This document shows positions 1 through 7,834 of a stretch of DNA of 64,000 bases, one piece after another. This DNA comes from Geothrix fermentans DSM 14018. GTDB lineage: Bacteria; Acidobacteriota; Holophagae; Holophagales; Holophagaceae. The notes under the pieces were generated by a model. That model had not been told where the DNA came from and ran no database searches. It worked only from the letters and a program-made list of their open reading frames with translations. The stretch's first letter is position 1; the number at the start of each line of letters is the position of its first letter. The translations under genes were made by a program, and so were the position numbers. Location: positions 1 through 64,000 of the forward strand of contig NZ_AUAU01000008.1 of NCBI RefSeq assembly GCF_000428885.1, given 5' to 3'.

Positions 1-1
1 T

Positions 2-307
2 CAGCGCATCCTCACCGACAACGGCATGTGCTACCACTCGAAGCTGGTCCAAGCTGTCTGCGAGGCCCAAGACATCCGGCACAGCTTCACCCGGCCTTAC
101 CGCCCTCAGACCAACGGCAAGGCCGAACGGTTCATCCAGACAGCCCTTCGCGAGTGGGCCTACCGCCTGGCCTACCAATCCTCAGAACAGCGGAGCCAAG
201 CCCTCAAAGCCTGGCTCCACCACTACAATCACCACAGGTCCCACTCAGCCCTCGGCGGTCTCGCCCCCGCTCAAAAGCTGAACAACGTCCTTGGCCGCGA
301 CACCTAG
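2..307 (+). CDS. IS481-family transposase, C-terminal part (cut by window edge)
   Basis: The frame is open from the first bases and ends at TAG 305-307, so only about the last 100 residues are present. The fragment contains LTDNG, the second catalytic Asp region of a DDE/rve integrase core. It continues with RPYRPQTNGKAERF, where the E is the third catalytic acid, and ends with a HHYNHHRSHSALGG tail. That tail spacing is typical of IS481/IS3-type transposases and fits IS481 best. It would cut and join the ends of its own insertion sequence. Its stop lies 36 bp from the 3' end of the convergent DUF2063 gene, so the element sits directly downstream of the MNIO peptide locus. No terminal inverted repeat could be fixed with confidence. 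Confidence 0.85.
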   Translation, partial: QRILTDNGMCYHSKLVQAVCEAQDIRHSFTRPYRPQTNGKAERFIQTALREWAYRLAYQSSEQRSQALKAWLHHYNHHRSHSALGGLAPAQKLNNVLGRDT

Positions 308-343
308 GATCTGTCTTCAAAGCGGATGCGAGTCGCCGCGGCC

Positions 344-1111
344 TCAGGCCGGCATGAATCCCGCGATGGCGCCCCGGATCCGGAGTTCCTCAAGGAGGGG
401 CAGCGGGAGGTCCGCAAGGCCGAGGGCCTGCGCCGCCTCCCGGATGGAGCGGCCCTGCGCCTCCACCAGCAGGGCCGCGGCGGCGGGCGTCAGGTCCATG
501 AGCTGGGCCCGTCCCTCGGCGTCGCGGTAGGCGAGCAGGTGGGTGGGCCGGGCCTCTGGCACGGGATCGGTTTCGCTCGTCCGGTGGACGGCATGGCGGT
601 ACGCCACCACCTGGGTGGCCGGGTCCAGGACGAGGCGGTCGCCGGGGTGGGGCGTCTCCTGGAGCCCTTCCGGGAGGATGCCGTCCGGGAACCGCGCCAC
701 CAGCACCTCCAGCAGCTCCGCGTGGGCCAGTTCCAGCAGGAAGGGCCAGGTGGCCATGCCCCACTCCGTCTCCGCCAGCCAGCCGAGGAAGGCCGGGGCG
801 ATGTCCCGGTAGTGCCGGCTGCCCACGCAGCGAGTCTGGAGGAAGGCATCGATGCAGCCCTCCCAGGCGCCCTCCCGCTCGAGCAGGGCCTTCGTCACGG
901 GGAACATGGTCTCGATGGGATCCACCAGGCTCAGGCGGGCCAGCTCGCGGTAGGCGGCCAGGCCCCCGGGGAAGCGGCCGAAGGCCTCGGCATGGGCCTC
1001 GGGCAATCCCTGGCCCCGGGCGAAGCCCACGGGATCCTCCTCGAAGGCCGCGCCTTCGGGATCGAGCACCAGGGCCGCCAGGGCCCGCTGGAGGGCGAGG
1101 GTCTCAGCCAC
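344..1111 (-). CDS. DUF2063 (HvfC/BufC-type) partner protein of an MNIO peptide-modifying system
   Basis: Protein of 255 residues. The N-terminal half (about residues 5-100) is an alpha-helical DUF2063 domain, with a region around PVGFARGQGLPEAHAEAF and LVDPIETMFPVTKALL matching the family pattern. The C-terminal half is less conserved and ends in a winged-helix-like segment (AAALLVEAQGRSIREAAQAL). Family knowledge: HvfC/BufC proteins bind the precursor peptide and present it to the DUF692 iron oxidase. The start overlaps the upstream oxidase gene by 8 bp, so the two are translationally coupled. No DoxX-like fourth gene follows; the next feature is a transposase fragment. The function is inferred from family and context. 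Confidence 0.85.
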   Translation of the reverse strand: MAETLALQRALAALVLDPEGAAFEEDPVGFARGQGLPEAHAEAFGRFPGGLAAYRELARLSLVDPIETMFPVTKALLEREGAWEGCIDAFLQTRCVGSRHYRDIAPAFLGWLAETEWGMATWPFLLELAHAELLEVLVARFPDGILPEGLQETPHPGDRLVLDPATQVVAYRHAVHRTSETDPVPEARPTHLLAYRDAEGRAQLMDLTPAAAALLVEAQGRSIREAAQALGLADLPLPLLEELRIRGAIAGFMPA

Positions 1112-1976
1112 GGCCGCCTCCCACAGGCACCGCCAGGACCTCGTCGTAGGCCGCCTGGAGTCGCGACCGCTCCGCCAGCAGATCCTCCAGGTCCGGGATG
1201 TGGTTGTCCCGCTCCAGGAGCACGGGCACGGGCCGCCCCAGGCGGGCCAGAGTCCACTGCATGAGCTCGATGACAGGATCGATGACGTCGGCGCCGTGGG
1301 TGTCCACCGTGAGCGTCCCGAAGCGCTTGTGCCCGGCGATGTGAAGCTGGGCCACGCGGTCCAGGGGCATGCGGGAGAGCCATGCCTTCGGATCGAAGCC
1401 GAAGTTCAGGGCGTTCACGTAGACGTTGTTCACGTCCAGCAGCCAGCCCACGTCGGCCCCCTCCAGCACCTCCGCGATGAAGTCGGCCTCGTCCATCTCC
1501 GCCGCGCCCAGCTCGGCGTAGTAGGTGATGTTCTCCAGCAGGAGCGGCACGGGCAGGCGGGCCTGCAGGTCCCGGGCCCGGGCCGCCGCGTGGCGCGCGG
1601 CCTCCCGCGTGAAGGGCATGGGCAGCAGCTCATGGAGCCAGCTGCCGTCCACGGCCGTGAAGCAGAGGTGCTCGGAGTGCCAGGGCGTCCCCGTGCGGAC
1701 GAGGAAGCGCCCCAGGTCCCCCAGGTAGTCCTCGTCCCAGGGGTCGAAGCCACCCAGGGAGATGGCCAGGCCGTGGGTGAGGACCGGGTCGCGGTCGAGG
1801 ATGGCGCAGGCGTCCCGGTGGGGCCGCCCGCCATCCCCGATCACGTTCTCGGGGCAGGTCTCCCAGAAGGGCACGCCGTGGTCCGCCCGGGCCGCCACCG
1901 CCTCCAGATGGGGGCGGCGGAGGCCCAGGCCCACGCCCGTGAACCGCTCCTGGCCCGCGAACCGGCCCTGCGCCAT
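1104..1976 (-). CDS. MNIO-family (DUF692) multinuclear iron oxidase, HvfB/BufB-type
   Basis: Protein of 290 residues, the normal size for DUF692/MbnB-like enzymes. Conserved family blocks are present in order: WHSEHLCFT, LLLENITYY, LLDVNNVYVNALNFGFDP, QLHIAGHK and VDTHGADV, then PVLLERDNHIPDLEDLL. These supply the His/Glu/Asp/Asn ligands that hold two or three irons in a TIM barrel. Family knowledge: MNIO enzymes oxidise Cys residues of ribosomal peptides, for example to oxazolone/thioamide or related groups. The start has a strong GGGAGG site 5 bases upstream. The gene lies 13 bp downstream of the Cys-Gly precursor gene and overlaps the DUF2063 partner, forming a three-gene operon. The family call is secure; the exact chemistry is inferred. 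Confidence 0.92.
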   Translation of the reverse strand: MAQGRFAGQERFTGVGLGLRRPHLEAVAARADHGVPFWETCPENVIGDGGRPHRDACAILDRDPVLTHGLAISLGGFDPWDEDYLGDLGRFLVRTGTPWHSEHLCFTAVDGSWLHELLPMPFTREAARHAAARARDLQARLPVPLLLENITYYAELGAAEMDEADFIAEVLEGADVGWLLDVNNVYVNALNFGFDPKAWLSRMPLDRVAQLHIAGHKRFGTLTVDTHGADVIDPVIELMQWTLARLGRPVPVLLERDNHIPDLEDLLAERSRLQAAYDEVLAVPVGGGRG

Positions 1977-1989
1977 GGGAACCTCCCGG

Positions 1990-2328
1990 CTACTTCTTCT
2001 CGTCCTTCTTGGCCTCTTTCTTGTCCTTCCCGCAGCTGCCTTCCTTCTTGTCCTTCTTCATGTCCTTCGCGTCATGGCTGCCGCAGCCACCGCCGCCTCC
2101 GCAGCCGCCCTCCTTGGCCTTGCCCTTGGCGTCCTTGCCCTTGGCGGGGGCCTTGGCGTCCGGCTTGGTGTCGGGCTTGGTCTCCTTGGAGCCGCAGTCT
2201 CCGGCCTGAGTCAGGGCGTTCTCGGAGCCGAAGGGGCTCACGGGGGTGGCGGCCACGGTGGTGGAGCCGCCGGCCATCAGCGAGCCTGCGGCGAAGAGCG
2301 TGGCGGCACCGACGAGTTTCGTGATCAT
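1990..2328 (-). CDS. HvfA-like Cys-Gly precursor peptide with signal peptide
   Basis: Protein of 112 residues. Residues 1-27 form a Sec-type signal peptide (ATLFAAGSLMAGG core). A PFGSENAL segment at 32-39 resembles the conserved leader motif upstream of the modified core in HvfA-type precursors. The remainder is a Lys/Asp/Gly-rich tail with exactly four Cys (45, 76, 82, 99), each followed by Gly. Two of them lie in EGxCG motifs (73-77 and 96-100), and residues 75-83 are a Gly/Cys cluster. EGxCG is the hallmark of oxazolone/thioamide-modified metallophore precursors made by MNIO enzymes. A GGAGG site precedes the ATG. It is the first gene of the operon. I infer an exported copper- or metal-binding peptide; the modification state cannot be read from sequence. 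Confidence 0.85.
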   Translation of the reverse strand: MITKLVGAATLFAAGSLMAGGSTTVAATPVSPFGSENALTQAGDCGSKETKPDTKPDAKAPAKGKDAKGKAKEGGCGGGGGCGSHDAKDMKKDKKEGSCGKDKKEAKKDEKK

Positions 2329-2528
2329 GGAATCCTCCTGCGGCAGCGCCGCGGCAGGGGCCGCACGGCGGCCCTGGGGTTGCGCAGGGCCAGCCCCGTC
2401 CCGAGGTCCGGGAGGACGGAGGCGACGGCCCGATGGTCACCGTGTAGGGTGCGGAACCCGGGAAACCTGTGACGACTTTTTTTCATGGCCCGGGGAGGAG
2501 GGGCCTGGGTCCCCGGAGAACAGGCGGA

Positions 2529-4214
2529 TCAGGCGCCGGCCTCGACCCGGATCCGCGCCTCCTCCGGCGTGGCGTCCAGCACCAGGGTGCCGGGCCACTG
2601 GGGCCACGGGACACCCAGATCCGGGTGGCTGGGGTCGCCCGCCCGGGCGAAGGCGCCCAGGCCGGCCATCATGGCCCGGGACAGGGCGAGACGGCCCGGC
2701 TCGTTGGCCCGGCTGCAGATGGCCTTCGAGAACACCGACGGCCCGAAGGTCCCGAAGAGGAAGGGCACGTCGAAGAGGTGGGCCGCGCCGTAGACCACGT
2801 TCCAGGGAGCCGGCTCCTCGTCCCAGTCGAACCGGGAGCACCAGAGCCCGGCCCGGTGGCCCGAGAGCGCCCTGAGCATCGCATCCCGGTTGGTGGTGAA
2901 GAACAGGTGCCCCAGCAGGGCCATGCGCGCCTCGTAGCCCGTGCCGGGCGCGTCCACCGGCAGGTAGGCGGGCTGGATCAGGTCCTCCAGGGCCAGCGAG
3001 GGCGGTCCGTCGCCGTCGAAGGCCGCCATCAGCTCGAAGCGCTGGCCATCGCTCACCACCAGCCCGGGCAGGCCCCCGAGGGCCGGAGCCAGGGCCAGGA
3101 AGCCCGGAAACAGCTTCCCCTCGTCCCGCGTGGTGCTGACGATCATCGGCACCTGCAGGTAGTCGCCGCCCGCGAGGGCCCTGAGGGGACTGGCGGCCAC
3201 CACCCGGCCATCCGGGATGTGCGAGGTCTGCCCGAGCCCCGCCGGCATGAGCCGGGTGAGCATCTGGCGCAGCAGCTCCTCCGGCCCCTTCGCGCGGAGG
3301 TAGTCCGCGATCTCGGCTCGGGGCCGGGCGGCCACGTGGGCCGCGGCCGAGGCCTCGTCCACGGCCAGCCCATCCGCGATGAGAAGGCTGTAGAGGAGGG
3401 CCGTCCCCTGGGTCCGGGCGTAGCTCACGGGCCTGAGGATGGGAATGCTGCCCGCAGGGAGCTCCTCCGGAAGGGCCAGGCCGCCACTCAGCATCACGGC
3501 CCGGTGGAACAGGGGCGGCCGGGCTTCCACCACCACCGGCGAGGTCAGCAGCGCGCAGACATCCGCCGCTCCGGCGGACTGGCCCATGAGCGTCACGCAG
3601 CCGGGATCGCCGCCGAAGGCCGCGAGGTTCCGCTGGAGGAACCTCAGGGCCGCGATCTGGTCCAGGGTCCCGAAGTTGCCGCTGTCCCCCAGGGGGTCCG
3701 TGCCGGTCTTGAGCTGGGGGAGGTCGAGCCACCCGAACACGCCCAGGCGGTAGTTGAGGGTGACGACCACGGCGTTGGCGGCCTTCGCCAGGGCCGCGCC
3801 GTCGTAGATGGGATCGGCCGTGGTGCCCGTGACCTTGGCGCCGCCGAAGATGAAGCAGATGACCGGAAGGCCCGTCTCCGCCGTGGCCGGGCGCCAGAGG
3901 TTCAGGTAGAGGCAGTCCTCGCTGCCCAGGGGCTGGCCCAGGGTGGCGCCGATGGTGGCGTCGTAGGCGTTGTGGAGGCCCGGACCGTGGAGGTAGCCCA
4001 CCTGGGTGCTGGCGGGGCCGAAGGCCTTCGTCTCCAGGGGTTCCTGCCAGGGCTCGGGCGCCACCGGGGCCCGCCAGCGCAGGTCGCCCACGGGAGGCCT
4101 GGCGAAGGGGATGCCCTTCCAGGCGCAGGTCCCGGAGGCAGGGTCTTCGAGGCCGGCGACCGGCCCGTATTCCGTGGGCCGGACCAGGGTACTGGGCTGG
4201 GCACTTCCATTCAC
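2529..4214 (-). CDS. Type-B carboxylesterase
   Basis: Protein of 561 residues, the usual length for the carboxylesterase/para-nitrobenzyl esterase family of alpha/beta hydrolases. The nucleophile elbow GQSAG places the catalytic Ser at 213. An N-terminal substrate-loop signature is seen at FARPPVGDLRWRAP. RDEGKLF carries the likely catalytic Glu and VVYGAAHLFDVPFLFG the likely catalytic His. The oxyanion-hole segment reads FIFGGAK where most relatives have HGGG, so the usual His is missing. Start GTG 4214 has GAGGAG upstream. There is no clear signal peptide, so it is probably cytoplasmic. It is the last gene of a minus-strand unit with two KAS III-like genes, which suggests it hydrolyses an ester or thioester made or used there. 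Confidence 0.88.
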   Translation of the reverse strand: MNGSAQPSTLVRPTEYGPVAGLEDPASGTCAWKGIPFARPPVGDLRWRAPVAPEPWQEPLETKAFGPASTQVGYLHGPGLHNAYDATIGATLGQPLGSEDCLYLNLWRPATAETGLPVICFIFGGAKVTGTTADPIYDGAALAKAANAVVVTLNYRLGVFGWLDLPQLKTGTDPLGDSGNFGTLDQIAALRFLQRNLAAFGGDPGCVTLMGQSAGAADVCALLTSPVVVEARPPLFHRAVMLSGGLALPEELPAGSIPILRPVSYARTQGTALLYSLLIADGLAVDEASAAAHVAARPRAEIADYLRAKGPEELLRQMLTRLMPAGLGQTSHIPDGRVVAASPLRALAGGDYLQVPMIVSTTRDEGKLFPGFLALAPALGGLPGLVVSDGQRFELMAAFDGDGPPSLALEDLIQPAYLPVDAPGTGYEARMALLGHLFFTTNRDAMLRALSGHRAGLWCSRFDWDEEPAPWNVVYGAAHLFDVPFLFGTFGPSVFSKAICSRANEPGRLALSRAMMAGLGAFARAGDPSHPDLGVPWPQWPGTLVLDATPEEARIRVEAGA

Positions 4215-4240
4215 GTTCGCTCCTCGGAGGTTCGGGGTTG

Positions 4241-5233
4241 CTAGGGCATGACGAAGGCCACGGCGGCCTGGTTGTAGCCCACGCCGGAGCCCACCAGCAC
4301 CAGCCGGTCGCCGGGGCGGAGCTTCCCCTTGGCCCGGGCATCGTCCAGCGCCATGGGGAGGCAGGCGGAGCCTGTGTAGCCCCAGTCCTCCATGATCGTG
4401 TGGGTGCGTTCCATGGGCAGGCCGAGGTCGGCCATCACGAGCTCGATGGAGGGCTTGCGCACCTGGGTGAAGAGGATGAAGTCGATGTCCTTGAGGTCGA
4501 ATCCGACCCCCTTCGCCAGCTTGCGCACCAGGCGGGGCCAGCCCTCGTGGTTGACCTCCGGGGGATAGCGCTCGATGAGGCGCACCTGGGTGCGGCCGGC
4601 CTCCACCGAGGCCACCGTGGCCGGCTCGTAGGTGCCCCCCGAGTAGATGCCCCAGTGCTTGTGGTACGAGCCGCCGGCCTGGGCCGCGGCCCCCAGGAAG
4701 CCGGGCCGGTCCGAGGCCTGGAGCACGGCGGCGCCCGCGCCGTCCCCGTAGAAGAAGATCATGGGATCGTCCGGGTCCGCCAGCTTGTGCATGAGGTAGG
4801 CCCCCACCACCAGCACGTTCCGGATGGAGGGGTTGGTGGCGATCCAGCCCGCCGCCGAAGCCAGGGCCGTGGGGAAGGAAGCGCAGGCGCAGCCGATGTC
4901 GAAGGTGCCGGCGTTCACGGCGCCCAGCTTGTGCTGGAGCACCACGGAGGTGGCCGGGGTGATGTAGTCCGGCGAATCCGTGCCCAGGATGATGAGGTCC
5001 AGGTCCTCGGGCCGGAGGCCCGCGCGCTCCAGCGCCTGGCGGGCGGCGGGCAGGGCCAGGTCCGAGGTGGCCCAGTCCTCGGGCGCGCGCCAGCGGCAGC
5101 GGATCCCCGAGGACTCCTCCATCTTGTCCACGAAGTCCGGGAAGTGGGCGAAGCGCTCGCGCAGTGCGTCGTTGGTCAACGGCGTGTCAGGCAGGTGGCA
5201 GCCGGTGGAGACGAGGGTGGCGAAGCGGTTCAT
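4241..5233 (-). CDS. KAS III-like (FabH/PqsB-type) condensing enzyme lacking His and Asn of the triad
   Basis: Protein of 330 residues with the thiolase fold of 3-oxoacyl-ACP synthase III. The acyl-accepting Cys is C107 in FDIGCACASF, matching FDIAAACAGF of FabH. The block that normally reads HQAN reads FTQVRKPS (Thr 246 in place of His). The block that normally reads GNTS reads GYTGSA (Tyr 276 in place of Asn). The decarboxylating His/Asn pair is therefore absent, so it is not a housekeeping FabH. A strong AGGAGG site precedes ATG 5233. It follows a second KAS III-like gene by 43 bp. A heterodimer of one competent and one degenerate subunit, as in PqsBC, is a plausible arrangement. The substrate is unknown. 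Confidence 0.85.
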   Translation of the reverse strand: MNRFATLVSTGCHLPDTPLTNDALRERFAHFPDFVDKMEESSGIRCRWRAPEDWATSDLALPAARQALERAGLRPEDLDLIILGTDSPDYITPATSVVLQHKLGAVNAGTFDIGCACASFPTALASAAGWIATNPSIRNVLVVGAYLMHKLADPDDPMIFFYGDGAGAAVLQASDRPGFLGAAAQAGGSYHKHWGIYSGGTYEPATVASVEAGRTQVRLIERYPPEVNHEGWPRLVRKLAKGVGFDLKDIDFILFTQVRKPSIELVMADLGLPMERTHTIMEDWGYTGSACLPMALDDARAKGKLRPGDRLVLVGSGVGYNQAAVAFVMP

Positions 5234-5276
5234 GGATCCTCCTGCGGATGATCACCCATGGCCTGGAGCTGGAACC

Positions 5277-6290
5277 TCACTCGGAGCAGGGGCCCCACTG
5301 GATGACCGTGGAGGCCCACACGAAGCCGAGCCCCGCGCCCACGAACACGATGCGGGAACCGTCTCTGATCTTCCCATCCCTCAGGCCCAGTTCGAGCGAA
5401 AGCACCTGGTCGTTCTGGCCCACGTGGCCATAGTCCTCCAGGTAGGTGCTCTGGTCGGGCCGCAGGCCGAGCTCCGCCAGCACAGCCTCGTGGGCGCTGC
5501 GCTTGAAGTGGAGGATGGCCAGGTAGTCGATGCCGTCCGCGGGCAAGCCCGAGCGCGACACGGCCTCGCGGATCACCGCGTAGAAGTTGGGCATCGTGGT
5601 CTCCCCCAGCTTCTTCTTGAAGGCCTCGTCGTCGGGCACGATGAAGTGCGCCTTCTGGAGGTCGCCGGGCGCCGGCGGCCAGGCCCGTGAGCCCAGGGTG
5701 GGCACGATGCACATCTCGGAGAGTGAGCCGTCGCCGCGGAAGGCCGAGGCGAGGACGGCGTTCCGGCCCGCATTCTTCCTCAGCACCAGGGCCGACCCCG
5801 CGGAGCCGATGTCCATCATGAAGCGCGTGGCCGGCACCGTGAGGTCGATGAGGTCGTTGTTGCGGTAGCCGGACACCAGGAGGACGGTATTGAGCTCGGG
5901 ATGCGTGAGCATGAGCGACTTGGCCACATCCAGGGCGGCCATCATGGAGCCGCACATGGCCTCCATGTCGAAGCTCCAGGCCTTCGCCGCCCCGATCTGG
6001 TCGGCCACGTAGAGCCCCGCGAGCCAGCAGGGATAGTCCTTGTGCTGGGCCCCGCACCAGATCACCAGGTCCACCTTCCCGCCCTCGACGCCCGCCGCGG
6101 CCAGGGCCTTGCGGGCCGCGGCCAGGCCCATGAAGGCCGTGGTCTCCCCGGGCCCCGCCACGGGCTTCTGCCGGATGCCGAACTTCAGGGCGACGATGTC
6201 CTCCGGCACGCCGGTGGCCGCGGCCAGCTCCGCCGCCGTCGTCCGCCCGGAGGGCAGCCAGTTCCCGTAACCAATGATTCCGACGTGCAT
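5277..6290 (-). CDS. KAS III-like condensing enzyme with Cys-His active site
   Basis: Protein of 337 residues from ATG 6290, chosen over an upstream in-frame TTG at 6317 because GAGG lies six bases before it and because residues 2-12 (HVGIIGYGNWL) form the usual first strand. The active-site Cys is C113 in FDMEAMCGSM. His 261 (ILHFKRS) occupies the HQAN position, and His 289 (YGHVGQ) replaces the usual Asn. A Cys-His centre without Asn is known from PqsC-type condensing enzymes. It is the first gene of the minus-strand unit that contains the degenerate KAS III and the carboxylesterase. A TetR-type operator candidate lies immediately upstream at 6310-6327 and would cover an alternative TTG start. 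Acyl donor and acceptor are unknown. Confidence 0.86.
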   Translation of the reverse strand: MHVGIIGYGNWLPSGRTTAAELAAATGVPEDIVALKFGIRQKPVAGPGETTAFMGLAAARKALAAAGVEGGKVDLVIWCGAQHKDYPCWLAGLYVADQIGAAKAWSFDMEAMCGSMMAALDVAKSLMLTHPELNTVLLVSGYRNNDLIDLTVPATRFMMDIGSAGSALVLRKNAGRNAVLASAFRGDGSLSEMCIVPTLGSRAWPPAPGDLQKAHFIVPDDEAFKKKLGETTMPNFYAVIREAVSRSGLPADGIDYLAILHFKRSAHEAVLAELGLRPDQSTYLEDYGHVGQNDQVLSLELGLRDGKIRDGSRIVFVGAGLGFVWASTVIQWGPCSE

Positions 6291-6309
6291 TCCAGGCCTC
6301 GATAAGAAA

Positions 6310-6327
6310 TGAATCAACTCTCATTCA
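6310..6327. promoter_or_regulatory. Candidate operator of the tandem TetR regulator (site 1)
   Basis: TGAATCAACTCTCATTCA is an almost perfect dyad: TGAATCA and TCATTCA are inverted arms (TGAATSA) around ACTC. It lies directly upstream of the KAS III-like gene. The same pattern recurs at 6561-6578 and 18924-18941, in front of the other two transcription units of the block. Binding by the adjacent tandem TetR protein is inferred. Confidence 0.65.
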
Positions 6328-6560
6328 AATACGCCCTTTCGGAGACGGCCTCAAGGGAGAACTTCAGGATTCCGCGCCCTGCCTTCCGGTAGGAACCAGG
6401 GCATCCGCCGGAACGGGCGCGGAACCCGCGCCCCGGGGATCACGGCGGGGGCGGAGTCCGGAGGGCCGGGCGGCCCTCCCAGGTGGAGGCAAACCCAGGA
6501 AATGGTTCGTGTTTTCCGCTTGCCGGGGGACGATCCCAGGTCTACACTTCTCATGAGTTC

Positions 6561-6578
6561 CGAATCAGCTCTCATTAT
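6561..6578. promoter_or_regulatory. Candidate operator of the tandem TetR regulator (site 2, autoregulation)
   Basis: CGAATCAGCTCTCATTAT shares GAATCA-N4-TCAT with the sites at 6310 and 18924. It lies 47 bp before the start of the tandem TetR gene, where a repressor would control its own promoter. The right arm is less symmetrical than in site 1. The 6291-6624 intergenic region holds no gene. Confidence 0.6.
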
Positions 6579-6624
6579 TGAGCCCATGATCCAGTAGCCA
6601 CCTCGGGCGAAGGAGCCGAGCACC

Positions 6625-7806
6625 ATGAGCAGAGGCCAGGGGAATCCGGAAACCGCCGAGCGGCTGGTGGCGGCCGCGGTGGAGTGCTTCTCCCGGAAGT
6701 GGTACGGCACCGTCTCCGTGGCGGAGATCTGCCGCGAGGCGGGCCTGTCGAACGGCGTCTTCTACCGCTACTTCGACGGCAAGGAGACCCTCTTCAAGGC
6801 CATCCTCGGCCGCATCATCGACGAGATCAAGGACGCCACGGACCACCTGGAGGGCAGGACACCCCGAGAGCGCGTGAACCTGCTGGCGGAGGCCCTGTTC
6901 CGCTTCACCCGGAGCCGCGGCGACCTCATCTCCGTCTTCCGCGAGGGGCAGTACCGCTACTACGACTACGAGCGGCGCCTGGTCGCCATGTACACCCGGG
7001 GCCTGTCGGCGGCCCTGGGTCGGGAGATCGGACCCGCCGAATACCTCTACGCCTTCGGCGGCCTGCGCTTCTGCGCCATCCGGTGGGCGGCCAAGGCGGC
7101 CCCCATCCGCCCGGCAACGGTGCGCAGCATCGTGACCGACGGGCTGTTCCGGGGCCTCGCCTGGGATGCGGACAAGGTCTTCGGCGGGACGGCCACGCCC
7201 CTGCCCGTGCCGCTGGAGGAGGGCGTGCGCGAGCGCCTGCTCCGGTCCGGGCGCCGGCTCTTCGGGGAGAAGGGCTACTTCGAGACCAACATCCACGAGA
7301 TCACTGACGGAGCCCGGCTTTCCGTCGGCGCCTTCTACACCTACTTCGAATCCAAGGAAGCCTTCTACGCCGAGCTCATCGCCCTGGTGGGGAAGGACAT
7401 CCGGGCCTTCATCTCAAGGAACATGCCCCCTCCCGGCGGCGCGTCCCTGAATCCCCTGGAGCTGGAGCTGCGCGGTCTCTGGCTCTGGCTCGTCTACGTC
7501 TCCATCGACAAGCACTGCTACAACATCGTCCGGGAGGCCGAGTTCGTCCTGCCCGCCACCGTGCGGGAGTACTACGGCGCCTTCGTGGCGGCCTACCGGC
7601 GCCGGCCCAGGGAACTCCGGATCGCCACGGCGGCCCCGGACCTGGACGAGATCTCCGCCATCGAGTACCTCCTGGGCCTCGCCCACTACTTCGGCCTCGA
7701 GGCGGCCTTCGAAGACTCGCCGGTGAACGCCCGGGCCCTGGTGGAAACCATCGGCGGCTACCTCACACGGGGCCTGTCGGACTTCCTCGAACCCCGCAAA
7801 GCCTGA
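6625..7806 (+). CDS. Tandem (two-domain) TetR-family transcriptional regulator
   Basis: Protein of 393 residues, twice the usual TetR length. The first TetR DNA-binding domain spans about residues 8-58 (VSVAEICREAGLSNGVFYRYF, shown here from V30 to F50 in two parts: VSVAEICREAG and LSNGVFYRYF). The second spans about residues 198-248 (IHEITDGARLSVGAFYTYF) and has the same TVxEI...GxxxGxFYxYFxxKE pattern. Each is followed by a helical ligand-type region. The protein therefore looks like two TetR subunits fused head to tail and might bind a pseudo-palindrome as a monomer. It is the first gene of a plus-strand unit with a CoA-transferase and a MaoC hydratase. Operator candidates lie on both sides of its promoter. 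The effector is probably an acyl-CoA or related acid, by context only. Confidence 0.92.
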   Translation: MSRGQGNPETAERLVAAAVECFSRKWYGTVSVAEICREAGLSNGVFYRYFDGKETLFKAILGRIIDEIKDATDHLEGRTPRERVNLLAEALFRFTRSRGDLISVFREGQYRYYDYERRLVAMYTRGLSAALGREIGPAEYLYAFGGLRFCAIRWAAKAAPIRPATVRSIVTDGLFRGLAWDADKVFGGTATPLPVPLEEGVRERLLRSGRRLFGEKGYFETNIHEITDGARLSVGAFYTYFESKEAFYAELIALVGKDIRAFISRNMPPPGGASLNPLELELRGLWLWLVYVSIDKHCYNIVREAEFVLPATVREYYGAFVAAYRRRPRELRIATAAPDLDEISAIEYLLGLAHYFGLEAAFEDSPVNARALVETIGGYLTRGLSDFLEPRKA

Positions 7807-7834
7807 GCGGAACCGGCCTTTCCACGGAGCGGAC

